Shown piece after piece: positions 1 to 5,998 of a stretch of 7,800 nt of DNA. Made by a program: the position numbers and the translations under genes. The notes below the pieces were generated by a model. That model was not told the origin of the DNA, did no database searches, and saw only the letters and a list, made by a program, of their open reading frames with translations. The DNA comes from JBBRLA01 sp038231615 (GTDB lineage: Bacteria > Myxococcota_A > Polyangia > Palsa-1104 > JAEUJZ01). The stretch covers positions 1 through 7,800 of the forward strand of contig JBBRLA010000409.1 of NCBI GenBank assembly GCA_038231615.1, given 5' to 3'. Within the stretch, counting starts at the first letter, position 1; each line of letters opens with the position of its first letter.

Positions 1-1
1 A

Positions 2-202
2 ACCAGCTCCGCTCCCCACCATCGGGGTGGCTGCGTGACGTGGGACGATCTGCACCCGCGGGAATCGGGCGCCCGCGCGGTCATCAAGGCCCTGTGCAAG
101 CGCGGCGCCATCGGCGCCGTCTCTACCCACGATCTAGGCCTGGCCACCCTGGAACAGGAGACCGGCGGCGCCGTCAAAAGCATCTGTGCCCATTGCTCGT
201 AG
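2..202 (+). pseudogene. MutS-family ATPase, C-terminal fragment
   Basis: The frame is open from the left edge to TAG at 200-202 (66 residues). From about position 50 it reads PRESGARAVIKALCKRGAIG, then AVSTHDLGLATLEQETGGAV. This resembles the end of the MutS ATPase domain, where a 'STHD' histidine motif follows Walker B and the GTN(S/P)RE turn. MutS-family proteins bind mispaired or branched DNA and hydrolyse ATP. Two things suggest a remnant. Upstream of PRES the expected Walker B/GTN stretch is replaced by 'TWDDLH' and unrelated residues. Downstream, after 'GGAVKS', the usual final strands (NVHF...FDYKL) are missing and the frame stops after a Cys-rich end; the other two forward frames do not restore them. 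The rest may lie to the left of the window, but the damaged Walker B region suggests it is not functional. The family call is fairly firm, the subtype is not. Confidence 0.6.
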
Positions 203-243
203 GCGCCGATCATGTCGGTCCTACCTACCGCTCTCGTATCTCG
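203..243. other. Short convergent gap and likely rearrangement junction
   Basis: These 41 bases lie between the stop of the MutS fragment and the stop of the minus-strand kinase. No stem-loop followed by a T run is seen, so no terminator can be called. Both flanking genes end abruptly here: MutS lacks its last strands, and the kinase stops right after a hydrophobic helix. The gap may therefore mark an old deletion or recombination joint. Confidence 0.3.
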
Positions 244-1281
244 TTAGATCATAATCAGCGCAAGAATGAGCGCTGCCATGAGCCCGATTCTGGGCCGTGC
301 GGACCGCCAGCAATCTTGAGCGAAATGAGGCATTCCTCGGCCTGGACGCGGCATCAGGAAAAACGTGGTCGCGGCACATAGCTCGGCATCCTTGACCAGC
401 GATGCCTTGGTCATGCCCGGGCCCTCCTCCTCGATCTCCCGCAGCCGGGCCGACACCTGGCTCATAGATGGGCGGAGCTTGGGGTCCTTGAACAACATGA
501 CCTGGACCAGCGCGTCCAGCCCCGCGGGGAGTGAAGCCACCCGTTCGATGAGCGGGCGCGGCGCCTGCCGCAGATGCATGTCGATGGTCGCCACGGGATC
601 CGCACTGGTGAAGGGTACTTCCCCGCTCAGCAGACGGTATAGCAGAATGCCCAGTGAATAGACATCCGCCTTGGTGTCCACCGCACCTCCCACGCATTGC
701 TCCGGCGACATATAGTCAGGCGTCCCCATGAGCATTCCTTTCCGAGTCTCTAGCACGGTGTACCCGTCCGTCCCACCAGTGCCTGACAGCAACTTGACCA
801 GGCCGAAGTCCAGCAGCTTGGTCCGCTCGCCCCCGGCGGCCTCCCGATCCTGTACGATCATCACGTTGCCGGGCTTCACGTCCCGGTGCACGATACCCTG
901 CTGGTGCGCGGCGCATAGAGCGTCAGCGATCTGCCTGGTCAGGTGCAGGGTCTCTTGAACAGGCAGATTCCCGGCCATGCGGCGCAGGCGGGCGTACAAG
1001 GTCTCACCCGCCAGGCGCTCCATCATGATATAGACCGTGCCATCCGCGAGGCACCCGTAGTCGAAGGCCTTAACGATCCCCGGGTGATCAAGTGTGCTGA
1101 GCGCCCGCGCTTCGTTGAGGAAGCGCCGGACCAACTCGGGGTCTTGAGTCATCTCGTGGTTCAGCGTCTTGATGGCCACCCGCTGGCCGATGCTCTCGTG
1201 GACTGCCTCATAGACGGACCCCATCCCGCCCTGACCGATAAGACGAAGGACCCGATAATGACCGACAAGCTGCTTTAACAT
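244..1281 (-). CDS. Ser/Thr protein kinase (Hanks type), C-terminal membrane anchor
   Basis: This is a 345-residue eukaryotic-like kinase that transfers phosphate from ATP to Ser/Thr of partner proteins. The catalytic domain spans about 9-285 with all key motifs: glycine loop GQGGMGSVYEA (16-26), ATP-binding Lys38 in VAIK, helix-C Glu57, catalytic loop HRDVKPGN (132-139), DFG (158-160) and GTPDYMSPEQ (186-195). It should be active. The C-terminus is short: after about 50 linker residues comes a hydrophobic stretch (about 332-345, IGLMAALILALIMI), and the stop follows at once. It may be tail-anchored to the membrane. Alternatively it may be cut off, since related kinases often continue past this helix with a sensor or proline-rich tail. 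The ATG at 1281 has GGGAG eight bases upstream (1290-1294 on the minus strand). It lies 97 bp downstream of the sigma-factor gene on the same strand, so the two are probably co-transcribed. Confidence 0.9.
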   Translation of the reverse strand: MLKQLVGHYRVLRLIGQGGMGSVYEAVHESIGQRVAIKTLNHEMTQDPELVRRFLNEARALSTLDHPGIVKAFDYGCLADGTVYIMMERLAGETLYARLRRMAGNLPVQETLHLTRQIADALCAAHQQGIVHRDVKPGNVMIVQDREAAGGERTKLLDFGLVKLLSGTGGTDGYTVLETRKGMLMGTPDYMSPEQCVGGAVDTKADVYSLGILLYRLLSGEVPFTSADPVATIDMHLRQAPRPLIERVASLPAGLDALVQVMLFKDPKLRPSMSQVSARLREIEEEGPGMTKASLVKDAELCAATTFFLMPRPGRGMPHFAQDCWRSARPRIGLMAALILALIMI

Positions 1282-1378
1282 GGCATGGACTCCCTGCGGT
1301 GAACGACAATCTCATCCGCTCTTGCTCTTCTAAAGGGGAGACGCCGCGCCCGGAGAGTTGTCCCAGGATTTCTTGGGG
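1282..1378 (-). other. Intergenic spacer within sigma-kinase operon
   Basis: This 97-bp stretch separates the sigma-factor stop from the kinase start on the minus strand. It contains the kinase ribosome-binding site (GGGAG, 1290-1294). No strong hairpin or recognisable promoter is visible, so read-through from the sigma gene is the simplest reading. Confidence 0.4.
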
Positions 1379-2320
1379 TCAGTCCTTCTTCACGCCCTCC
1401 GCAAGGAAGCGGACGATGGACGCATCGAGTTGACTGAGCAGTACCCGCTCCAGACTGTCCAGATCGGAGGGACTCAAATGGAGACGCTCGTCCAGCTGCT
1501 TGCGGGTCTGGCGCCGGACGGTCCTGCGGGCATCCAAGAGCCACCGATGCACGGAGGAGCGCCCTGCCCGAAGCGCGACCCCGATCTTCTCCAGGTTCAG
1601 GCCGTCAATAAAATGGAGACGCAGGACGTTGCGCTGCTCCACCGTCAGCGCCCGCAGTGCCGTGCGATACGCATCCTTGAACTCTGCCTGGTACTGCCGC
1701 CGGAAGTGCTCGTCGAGGTAACTGCCCTGGGCATGCTGCCCTTCCGACAGCGCCTCGATGAGCGCATCCTCCTCGCCATCCAAGGACGGGCCTGGTCGCC
1801 GCCGATGCTCGCTGATCGAAGTGTGCCCTGCCGTGATGCGCACCCAGGTCTTCAGGCTGGCCCGGCCCGCGTAGCTCGCAATCTTGGGGAGGACGCCCAC
1901 CTCGAAGACGAAGAACTTGCAGCGGAGGAGTTGCCGGACCTCGTCGATGTGCCCGGCATCGGCACCCCGCAGGACGACGGCAATGTCCCGAATATAGCGT
2001 TCTTCAAAGACCTCCAGTGCGCCCCTGATGTGCTCCGTACACGCACAGGCAAGGTAGAGATCCTGGACGAAGGGCAGCGATGTCAGCCAGGTCTTCCAGG
2101 CAGGGTATGGATCGGGAGCGGTCGTCTTGGGGCAATGGCGCGCAAGGTGGCGGACAAATGCCTCCGCTGGCAGTGAGAGGTCGGGCCACGCAGCGCTGCC
2201 GGTTGCCACTATGTCACCGAGCAGGGTCTCCAGTTCGTAGGTGATGGCGGGCGGCAGGGCCGCGGTGCCATCGGGTATATTTGCCAGGAAGATCGGAGCC
2301 AGGACGGGCGTATCGGACAC
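1379..2320 (-). CDS. ECF-like RNA polymerase sigma factor (myxobacterial long type)
   Basis: This is a 313-residue sigma-70-family protein, likely to direct RNA polymerase to a dedicated promoter set. It is longer than a classic ECF factor (about 180-200 aa). An N-terminal extension of about 85 residues precedes DLYLACAC (87-94), which opens a region-2-like segment that runs through FEERYI, the EVRQLLR helix and SYAGRASLKTWVRI (149-162). A low-similarity acidic linker follows (about 175-205). Region 4 is clear (about 220-270): ALTVEQRNVLRLHFIDGLNL, then an HTH with RSSVHRWLLDARRTV. A C-terminal tail (LDERLHLSPSDLDSLERVLLSQLD) is characteristic of the sigma factors that sit beside kinases in myxobacteria. 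The start is GTG at 2320, with a G-run directly upstream rather than a well-spaced Shine-Dalgarno. It is divergent from the zinc-finger/kinase gene and followed by another kinase. It is the one gene here with no sign of internal loss. Confidence 0.85.
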   Translation of the reverse strand: MSDTPVLAPIFLANIPDGTAALPPAITYELETLLGDIVATGSAAWPDLSLPAEAFVRHLARHCPKTTAPDPYPAWKTWLTSLPFVQDLYLACACTEHIRGALEVFEERYIRDIAVVLRGADAGHIDEVRQLLRCKFFVFEVGVLPKIASYAGRASLKTWVRITAGHTSISEHRRRPGPSLDGEEDALIEALSEGQHAQGSYLDEHFRRQYQAEFKDAYRTALRALTVEQRNVLRLHFIDGLNLEKIGVALRAGRSSVHRWLLDARRTVRRQTRKQLDERLHLSPSDLDSLERVLLSQLDASIVRFLAEGVKKD

Positions 2321-2390
2321 CCCCCGATCTTATCTCACGCGGCGCCTTCTTCGTCGTGCTTCTCTTTCCGGCCTGATTGCGGCAAGATTC
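2321..2390. promoter_or_regulatory. Divergent promoter region, sigma factor / zinc-finger kinase
   Basis: About 70 bp (85 bp if the kinase starts at the TTG) separates the divergent starts of the sigma factor and the zinc-finger kinase. Both promoters must lie here or inside the neighbouring 5' ends. No confident -35/-10 pair could be picked by eye. Autoregulation by the sigma factor would be usual for such a pair but is inference. Confidence 0.4.
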
Positions 2391-3833
2391 ATGGGAGCTG
2401 GCCCCTTGTCCGACTGTCCATCAGATAACACCATCGCGGAATACCTGGATGGCTATCTTCCTCAAGAGAGGGAGGCTGCGTTTCGCCAGCATCTAGATAT
2501 CTGTTCAGGATGCCGCGTGGACATGGCACGCCAAGTCGCAGAACGCTCGCGCATACTGCCACGGCCCGATCGGGCGCCGTTACCGCTCAAGCCCGGTGAC
2601 CGCGTCGACACATACGAGATTCTGGAGGAGATGGGCGCGGGCGTGGCCGGCGTTGTCTACGCGGCCCGCGATCCGGAACGGGATGGCAAGGTCGCCCTCA
2701 AGCTCTTGTCGGCCAGCCACTGGGGTGGTGATCGTGCCGTCCCGTGGAAAGAGGTGCTCCTCCTCAGGCTGAAAGCCGCGGCGGAACTATGTCACGAGAA
2801 CGTCGTGACCCTCTATGATTTCGGCGAGTTCCATGATCAGGTCTTCGTCGTGACGGAGTTCGTGGAAGGGACCACGCTGCGGGGCTGGTTGAGCGAGAAG
2901 CGACGCTCATGGCGGGAAGTCCTCAAGACGCTTGTCAGCGCGGGCAAGGCCCTGGCGGCGGCGCACGAAATCGGCCTCGTGCATGGCGACTTCAAGTCGC
3001 AGAACGTCCTCATCGGGCTGGATGGACGAGTCCGGGTGACGGACACCGCCATGGCCATGCCTGTGCACCTCTCCCCAGAGCAGATCGCCGACGAGGCCGA
3101 GGACTGGCACTCCGACATCTTCAGCTTCTGCGCGGTGCTCTATGAGGCGCTCTACGGCGAAGCGCCCTTTGCCGCAGCCACGCAGGCGGAACTGCGGGCC
3201 GCCATGCGGGAAGGTAATGTACGGGAGGCTCCGCAGGACAGCAGCGTGCCGGCCTGGATCCGTCCCTTGCTTCTGCGGGGTCTTAAGGGAAGCGCCAGCC
3301 AGCGTCACGAATCCATGAATGTCCTTCTGGCTCGCCTGGAGGCCGGCGAACCGATCGTGGGAAGCAAGATCGGAAGCTACAAGGTGATGCGAGAGATCGG
3401 CCGTGGGGGCATGGGCGTGGTGTATGAGGCAGTCAACGAGGCGATCGGCAAGAGGGCTGCAATCAAGGTGCTGATCCCGCAGACGTCGGCGAACCAGGAC
3501 TATATCCGCCGCTTCCGCCATGAGGCCCAGGCCGCCTCTACGGTCAAGTCCTCCTTTCTGGTGGACATCTATGATTACGATCAGCTCCCCGATGGTACGC
3601 CCTACATCCTGATGGAGTATCTTGACGGGACGTCGCTGCGAAGCCGCCTCCTGGAGTGGAAGCGGGCGCGTCAGAAACCGCCCCTGCGGGAGATCCTGCG
3701 CTTCGCGGTGCAGGTCGCATCCGCGCTGCCGTGCCGGCCTCTGTGTGCGGATTCATCGCAGAGATGCTGGAGAAGGATCCCACCCACCGGCCCACGATGG
3801 ATCTGGTGCGAGATCGGCTGGAATGTCTGCTGA
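2391..3833 (+). CDS. zf-HC2 / tandem Ser-Thr kinase protein, frame broken in second kinase
   Basis: The ORF has 480 residues from ATG 2391. The N-terminus is a putative zinc finger of the anti-sigma type: Cys9, then H34-x3-C38-x2-C41. Kinase domain 1 (about 75-317) has GAGVAGVVY (82-90), Lys104, catalytic loop HGDFKSQN (198-205; HGD, not HRD) and Asp218. DFG is replaced by D-T-A, and only nine residues separate Asp218 from SPE (228-230), so almost the whole activation loop is missing; it is probably a pseudokinase. Kinase domain 2 starts well (GRGGMGVVYEA 337-347, Lys359, Glu378), but after QVASAL (441-446, about 3728) the frame gives nonsense to the stop. The matching C-lobe end lies in another frame, so about 125 residues are gone along with the frame. 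The longest reading of the ORF starts at 2241 inside the divergent sigma gene; I prefer 2391 (or TTG 2406) because the zinc finger begins there. A role as sensor or anti-sigma partner of the neighbouring sigma factor is inference. Confidence 0.75.
   Translation: MGAGPLSDCPSDNTIAEYLDGYLPQEREAAFRQHLDICSGCRVDMARQVAERSRILPRPDRAPLPLKPGDRVDTYEILEEMGAGVAGVVYAARDPERDGKVALKLLSASHWGGDRAVPWKEVLLLRLKAAAELCHENVVTLYDFGEFHDQVFVVTEFVEGTTLRGWLSEKRRSWREVLKTLVSAGKALAAAHEIGLVHGDFKSQNVLIGLDGRVRVTDTAMAMPVHLSPEQIADEAEDWHSDIFSFCAVLYEALYGEAPFAAATQAELRAAMREGNVREAPQDSSVPAWIRPLLLRGLKGSASQRHESMNVLLARLEAGEPIVGSKIGSYKVMREIGRGGMGVVYEAVNEAIGKRAAIKVLIPQTSANQDYIRRFRHEAQAASTVKSSFLVDIYDYDQLPDGTPYILMEYLDGTSLRSRLLEWKRARQKPPLREILRFAVQVASALPCRPLCADSSQRCWRRIPPTGPRWIWCEIGWNVC
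2393..2397 (+). promoter_or_regulatory. Possible Shine-Dalgarno GGGAG favouring a TTG start at 2406
   Basis: GGGAG overlaps the candidate ATG at 2391 and lies eight bases before an in-frame TTG (2406-2408). Starting at the TTG gives a protein beginning (M)SDCPSDNTIAEYLDG, which fits the usual short lead-in to this zinc-finger domain. No purine-rich site sits well placed before the ATG at 2391, so the TTG is a real alternative. Confidence 0.4.
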
Positions 3834-4357
3834 AGGAACCGACGGTCAAGGATCGGCCCCGGTCGGGTTGGCGCGCTGGCGCAGTTGTCGGAGGCATTGG
3901 CCTGGCCGCGCTGGCCGCGGTCGGCGTCACGAAAGTATTGCACTTGTGGCCATCTGGTTATGTCCAGGCAGGCAGCACGCCTGTCAGCCCTGGGTCTCAG
4001 CCCAAGAGCTCAGAGTCTCGTAGAAAAGAGCCTTCGCCCGGCGTGAAGCCAGAGCCGCCGAACCCAACGGGCCAAGCTGGACCTGAAAGGTTACCCATAA
4101 TGCCGCCCAAGCCACCGCGGCATCATCGTAGGGATGATGGGCACACCCATGAGGGCGAAATAAAACCGAGTAAGCCAAAGGATACTGACCCGCCAAGGCC
4201 CAAAAATCCTGACCAACCAACCCCACCGCAGAGGCCAGACACTGATGACGACCTCAATGCCGATCTACGCAAGAGCATCGCAGCAGATAACAAGCGCCGG
4301 GAAGCCAAGCGGAAGCCCAGCGGTGCGCCGCACAGCCAGAAGGGTCCGATTAAGTAG
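3656..4357 (+). CDS. C-terminal remnant of the tandem kinase: lobe end, TM helix, Pro-rich tail
   Basis: The frame is open from GTG 3656, but only the part from about 3738 resembles a protein family: VPASVCGFIAEMLEKDPTHR followed by PTMDLVRDRLECLL, the last helices of a kinase C-lobe. Next comes a membrane helix (about 80-97, AGAVVGGIGLAALAAVGV), then some 130 residues of low-complexity linker rich in Pro, Lys, Arg and Asp with 'PPRPKNPDQPTPPQRP'. The protein ends KRKPSGAPHSQKGPIK. It continues the second kinase of the upstream ORF in a different frame. There is no good ribosome site at GTG 3656, and the piece before 3738 is antisense-like nonsense. It is best read as the 3' half of one broken gene spanning 2391-4357, not as an independent protein. 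The tail would be periplasmic if the kinase faces the cytoplasm. Its last 35 bases overlap the start of the next gene. Confidence 0.6.
   Translation: MEAGASETAPAGDPALRGAGRIRAAVPASVCGFIAEMLEKDPTHRPTMDLVRDRLECLLKEPTVKDRPRSGWRAGAVVGGIGLAALAAVGVTKVLHLWPSGYVQAGSTPVSPGSQPKSSESRRKEPSPGVKPEPPNPTGQAGPERLPIMPPKPPRHHRRDDGHTHEGEIKPSKPKDTDPPRPKNPDQPTPPQRPDTDDDLNADLRKSIAADNKRREAKRKPSGAPHSQKGPIK
3726..3745 (+). other. Deletion/frameshift joint inside the second kinase domain
   Basis: To the left, frame 2391 matches helix E of a kinase up to CTG at 3726-3728. To the right, a different frame matches helix H onwards, from about 3738. Aligned with the intact kinase at 244-1281, the missing part corresponds to its residues about 123-250, which hold HRD, DFG, APE and the peptide-binding helices. 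A single-base error could not explain this: sequence is missing as well as the frame changing. Confidence 0.6.
4311..4315 (+). promoter_or_regulatory. Shine-Dalgarno GGAAG fixing the GTG start at 4323
   Basis: GGAAG lies seven bases before GTG 4323. That GTG gives a textbook signal peptide with an Arg-rich start; the upstream in-frame ATG at 4245 would place 26 non-signal residues in front of it. The site lies inside the 3' end of the kinase remnant, which suggests translational coupling. Confidence 0.55.
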
Positions 4358-4643
4358 GCTTTTCCTTCTTATCCTGTTTCTGCCGATAGGCAGGCTGCAT
4401 GCGCAAGCAGCGCCAGGTGCCAAGGAACGCTTTGCGCATGTCGTGCCGACACCACAGCAGCCAACTCCACAGCCTATCTACAAAAAGTGGTGGTTCTGGA
4501 GCGCCGTCGGCGCGGTCGCCGCGGGGGCCGTGGTCACCGGCACCGTTCTCGGCCTTCAGCAATCCAATCAAGGCTATCCGCCCGGGGATGTGGATCCAGG
4601 CAATCAGCGGATGCTTACCTTCTCCTTGCGGAGTTCCAGATGA
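4323..4643 (+). CDS. Signal-peptide / single-TM stub of a TPR-PEGA-type envelope protein
   Basis: From GTG 4323 the protein has 106 residues. It starts MRRTARRVRLSRLFLLILFL and has a signal peptide probably cleaved at or near HA-QA (about 28-32). A stretch AAPGAKERFAHVV follows, then the Pro/Gln linker PTPQQPTPQP, then YKKWWFW leading into a TM helix (SAVGAVAAGAVVTGTVLGL), and a short tail ending LRSSR. In myxobacterial envelope proteins that sit near such kinases, the first part is normally the start of a TPR domain and the YKKWWFW-TM part is the far C-terminus, with TPR repeats and a PEGA domain between. Here the two ends are joined directly in frame, so the working middle appears to be lost. 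That comparison is from memory of the family, not an alignment. The gene overlaps the kinase remnant by 35 bp and the next gene by 4 bp (ATGA), so the three are probably translated as one unit. Confidence 0.65.
   Translation: MRRTARRVRLSRLFLLILFLPIGRLHAQAAPGAKERFAHVVPTPQQPTPQPIYKKWWFWSAVGAVAAGAVVTGTVLGLQQSNQGYPPGDVDPGNQRMLTFSLRSSR
4630..4633 (+). promoter_or_regulatory. Shine-Dalgarno GGAG for the ATG at 4640
   Basis: GGAG lies six bases before ATG 4640. That ATG shares ATGA with the stop of the previous gene, which settles the start within a frame that is open from further upstream (4487). Confidence 0.55.
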
Positions 4644-5998
4644 ACGCGATGGCGAGGTTCTTGGCGATTGGCTATCTGCTCTGTTTTCTTTCGTGTGAGC
4701 CGAATGAGACCTTCATCGTGGTGGAGGTGGTCCAGAACCCAGATGCAGTCGGCGTCACGAAGCTGCGGGTCAGCGCCAGACTCAATAGCCAGGCGGACAT
4801 GGGCAGCCGGGATTTCATCGTCCAGGAGTTCACCCAATACTTGGATCGCATCAGCCTAGAGTTGCCCAAGGGGACCATGGGCCAGATCCAGGTAACCCTC
4901 AAGGGATTTGATAAGACTGGATGCCTGGTCTCTTCTCGGGTGTCAGATGTGATAGAAATCACTGGGCCGGGCCGGTACGACCTGACGATTTCGCTGGCCA
5001 AGGCAGTCGAAGCTCAGACCTGCCTGGTTACGGTCTGCATGGCTGGCAATGGGAGTGGCAGCATCATTTTTGAAGACTCTGGGATCCGCTGCCCCGCACA
5101 GTGCGTCTGCGGCACGAACCCCACGGAAATCAACTGCTCCGGACTGTGCAGCCACGAGTACCCAAAGTCCATGCTCAAGGTGACCCTAAGGGCGGTGCCG
5201 AACGTCAAGTCCTATTTCGCCGGCTGGTCCGACCCTTGTCCTGACCCAGTCACCTGCAATGTGTCCGCCAATCCAGGTTCTAAGATTACTGCAGCGTTTG
5301 CGCAAAAGGTCTGCGACGACTCAGGGTGGTGCTGGGAGTACCCGCTTCCGCTACTCACTTCTAACTATGGGGTCTTTGCCCTGACAAATAATAATGTCTG
5401 GGTGGTGGGCTTGCGGGGCACAATCCTACACTGGGACGGATTTGTGTGGTCCGACCGAAACATTAATACGGCTATGCCTGGACAAAATCTACCGGATCTC
5501 AGGGGTGTTTGGTCGTATGGACAGGATGTGTGGGCTGTCGGCGCTGCGGGGAAGATTCTGCGTGCCCTCGACGTTATGGGAGTCTTCAAAGAATACCCAA
5601 GTGGAGATAACACCGGGTCCGCGCTCAACGCGATCTGGGGCTCTGATCCGAACCATATCTGGGCCGTCGGAGACGCGGGGACGATTCTGTATTGGAACGG
5701 CGGCCCAAACTGGATCCCCCAGGACAGCAATACACGGAAAAATCTTTCTGGCGTGTGGGGGAGCAATAATAATGTCTGGGCCGTCGGGGACATGGGGACG
5801 ATTCTGCGGTGGGACGGTAATGACTGGAAGACCCTGGTCCAGACCAGCAATACAATAGAGAACCTCTCTGGCGTGTGGGGGAGCGATCCGAATAATATCT
5901 GGGCCGTCGGAAACATGGGGACGATTCTGAACTCGAATGTCTACGCCAAGGAGCTCGACCTGATGCCCGCACTGCCGAGTGCTTCAGCCGACATTTGA
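4640..5998 (+). CDS. Putative lipoprotein: InlB-like domain plus WAVG/GTIL propeller repeats, C-terminally cut
   Basis: This is a 452-residue exported protein. The start MNAMARFLAIGYLLCFLSC gives a signal sequence with Cys19 in a lipobox-like FLSC; the Phe at -3 is unusual, so lipidation is likely but not certain. Residues about 24-125 look like a beta-sandwich and are of unknown family. About 128-212 resembles the divergent InlB B-repeat type (LVTVCMAGNGSGSI... YFAGW ... ITAAFA) with several Cys pairs. After SGWCWEYPLP come five propeller-like units with the pattern x-G-V-W-G-S-(D)-N-x-V/I-W-A-V-G-x-x-G-T-I-L-x-W-D-G. Myxobacterial relatives usually carry more units and end in a full blade. 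Here the fifth unit breaks after GTILNSN and an unrelated tail follows (VYAKELDLMPALPSASADI), so the C-terminus looks lost. No enzyme motif is visible; surface binding or scaffolding is a guess. The start is coupled to the gene before by ATGA. Confidence 0.75.
   Translation: MNAMARFLAIGYLLCFLSCEPNETFIVVEVVQNPDAVGVTKLRVSARLNSQADMGSRDFIVQEFTQYLDRISLELPKGTMGQIQVTLKGFDKTGCLVSSRVSDVIEITGPGRYDLTISLAKAVEAQTCLVTVCMAGNGSGSIIFEDSGIRCPAQCVCGTNPTEINCSGLCSHEYPKSMLKVTLRAVPNVKSYFAGWSDPCPDPVTCNVSANPGSKITAAFAQKVCDDSGWCWEYPLPLLTSNYGVFALTNNNVWVVGLRGTILHWDGFVWSDRNINTAMPGQNLPDLRGVWSYGQDVWAVGAAGKILRALDVMGVFKEYPSGDNTGSALNAIWGSDPNHIWAVGDAGTILYWNGGPNWIPQDSNTRKNLSGVWGSNNNVWAVGDMGTILRWDGNDWKTLVQTSNTIENLSGVWGSDPNNIWAVGNMGTILNSNVYAKELDLMPALPSASADI
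5631..5930 (+). repeat. 120-bp tandem coding repeats of the propeller blades
   Basis: Three consecutive units are spaced by exactly 120 bp (40 codons), with their TGGGG (W-G) positions at about 5636, 5756 and 5876. The last two share long near-identical stretches, from CTGGCGTGTGGGGGAGC to CTGGGCCGTCGG and CATGGGGACGATTCTG. Two earlier, more diverged units lie at about 5380-5560. Conservation at the DNA level suggests recent duplication or gene conversion, and makes the array prone to slippage. Confidence 0.7.

Noticed and set aside
1358..2176. 272-aa plus-strand open frame
   Set aside because: It lies antisense to the sigma factor, which has clear region 2 and region 4 motifs. The plus-strand product has no recognisable motif.
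2241..2390. Upstream extension of the zinc-finger kinase to 2241
   Set aside because: It would overlap the 5' end of the divergent sigma gene and adds 50 residues without recognisable features. The zinc finger begins just after 2391/2406.
2907..3521. 204-aa minus-strand open frame
   Set aside because: It is antisense to the kinase gene and has no motifs.
3700..3760. Simple sequencing frameshift in the second kinase
   Set aside because: A one-base correction would join the frames but would not supply the missing HRD, DFG and APE segments.
5365..5916. 183-aa minus-strand open frame with regular repeats
   Set aside because: Its repeats are the reverse reading of the propeller blades; the plus-strand lipoprotein is well supported.
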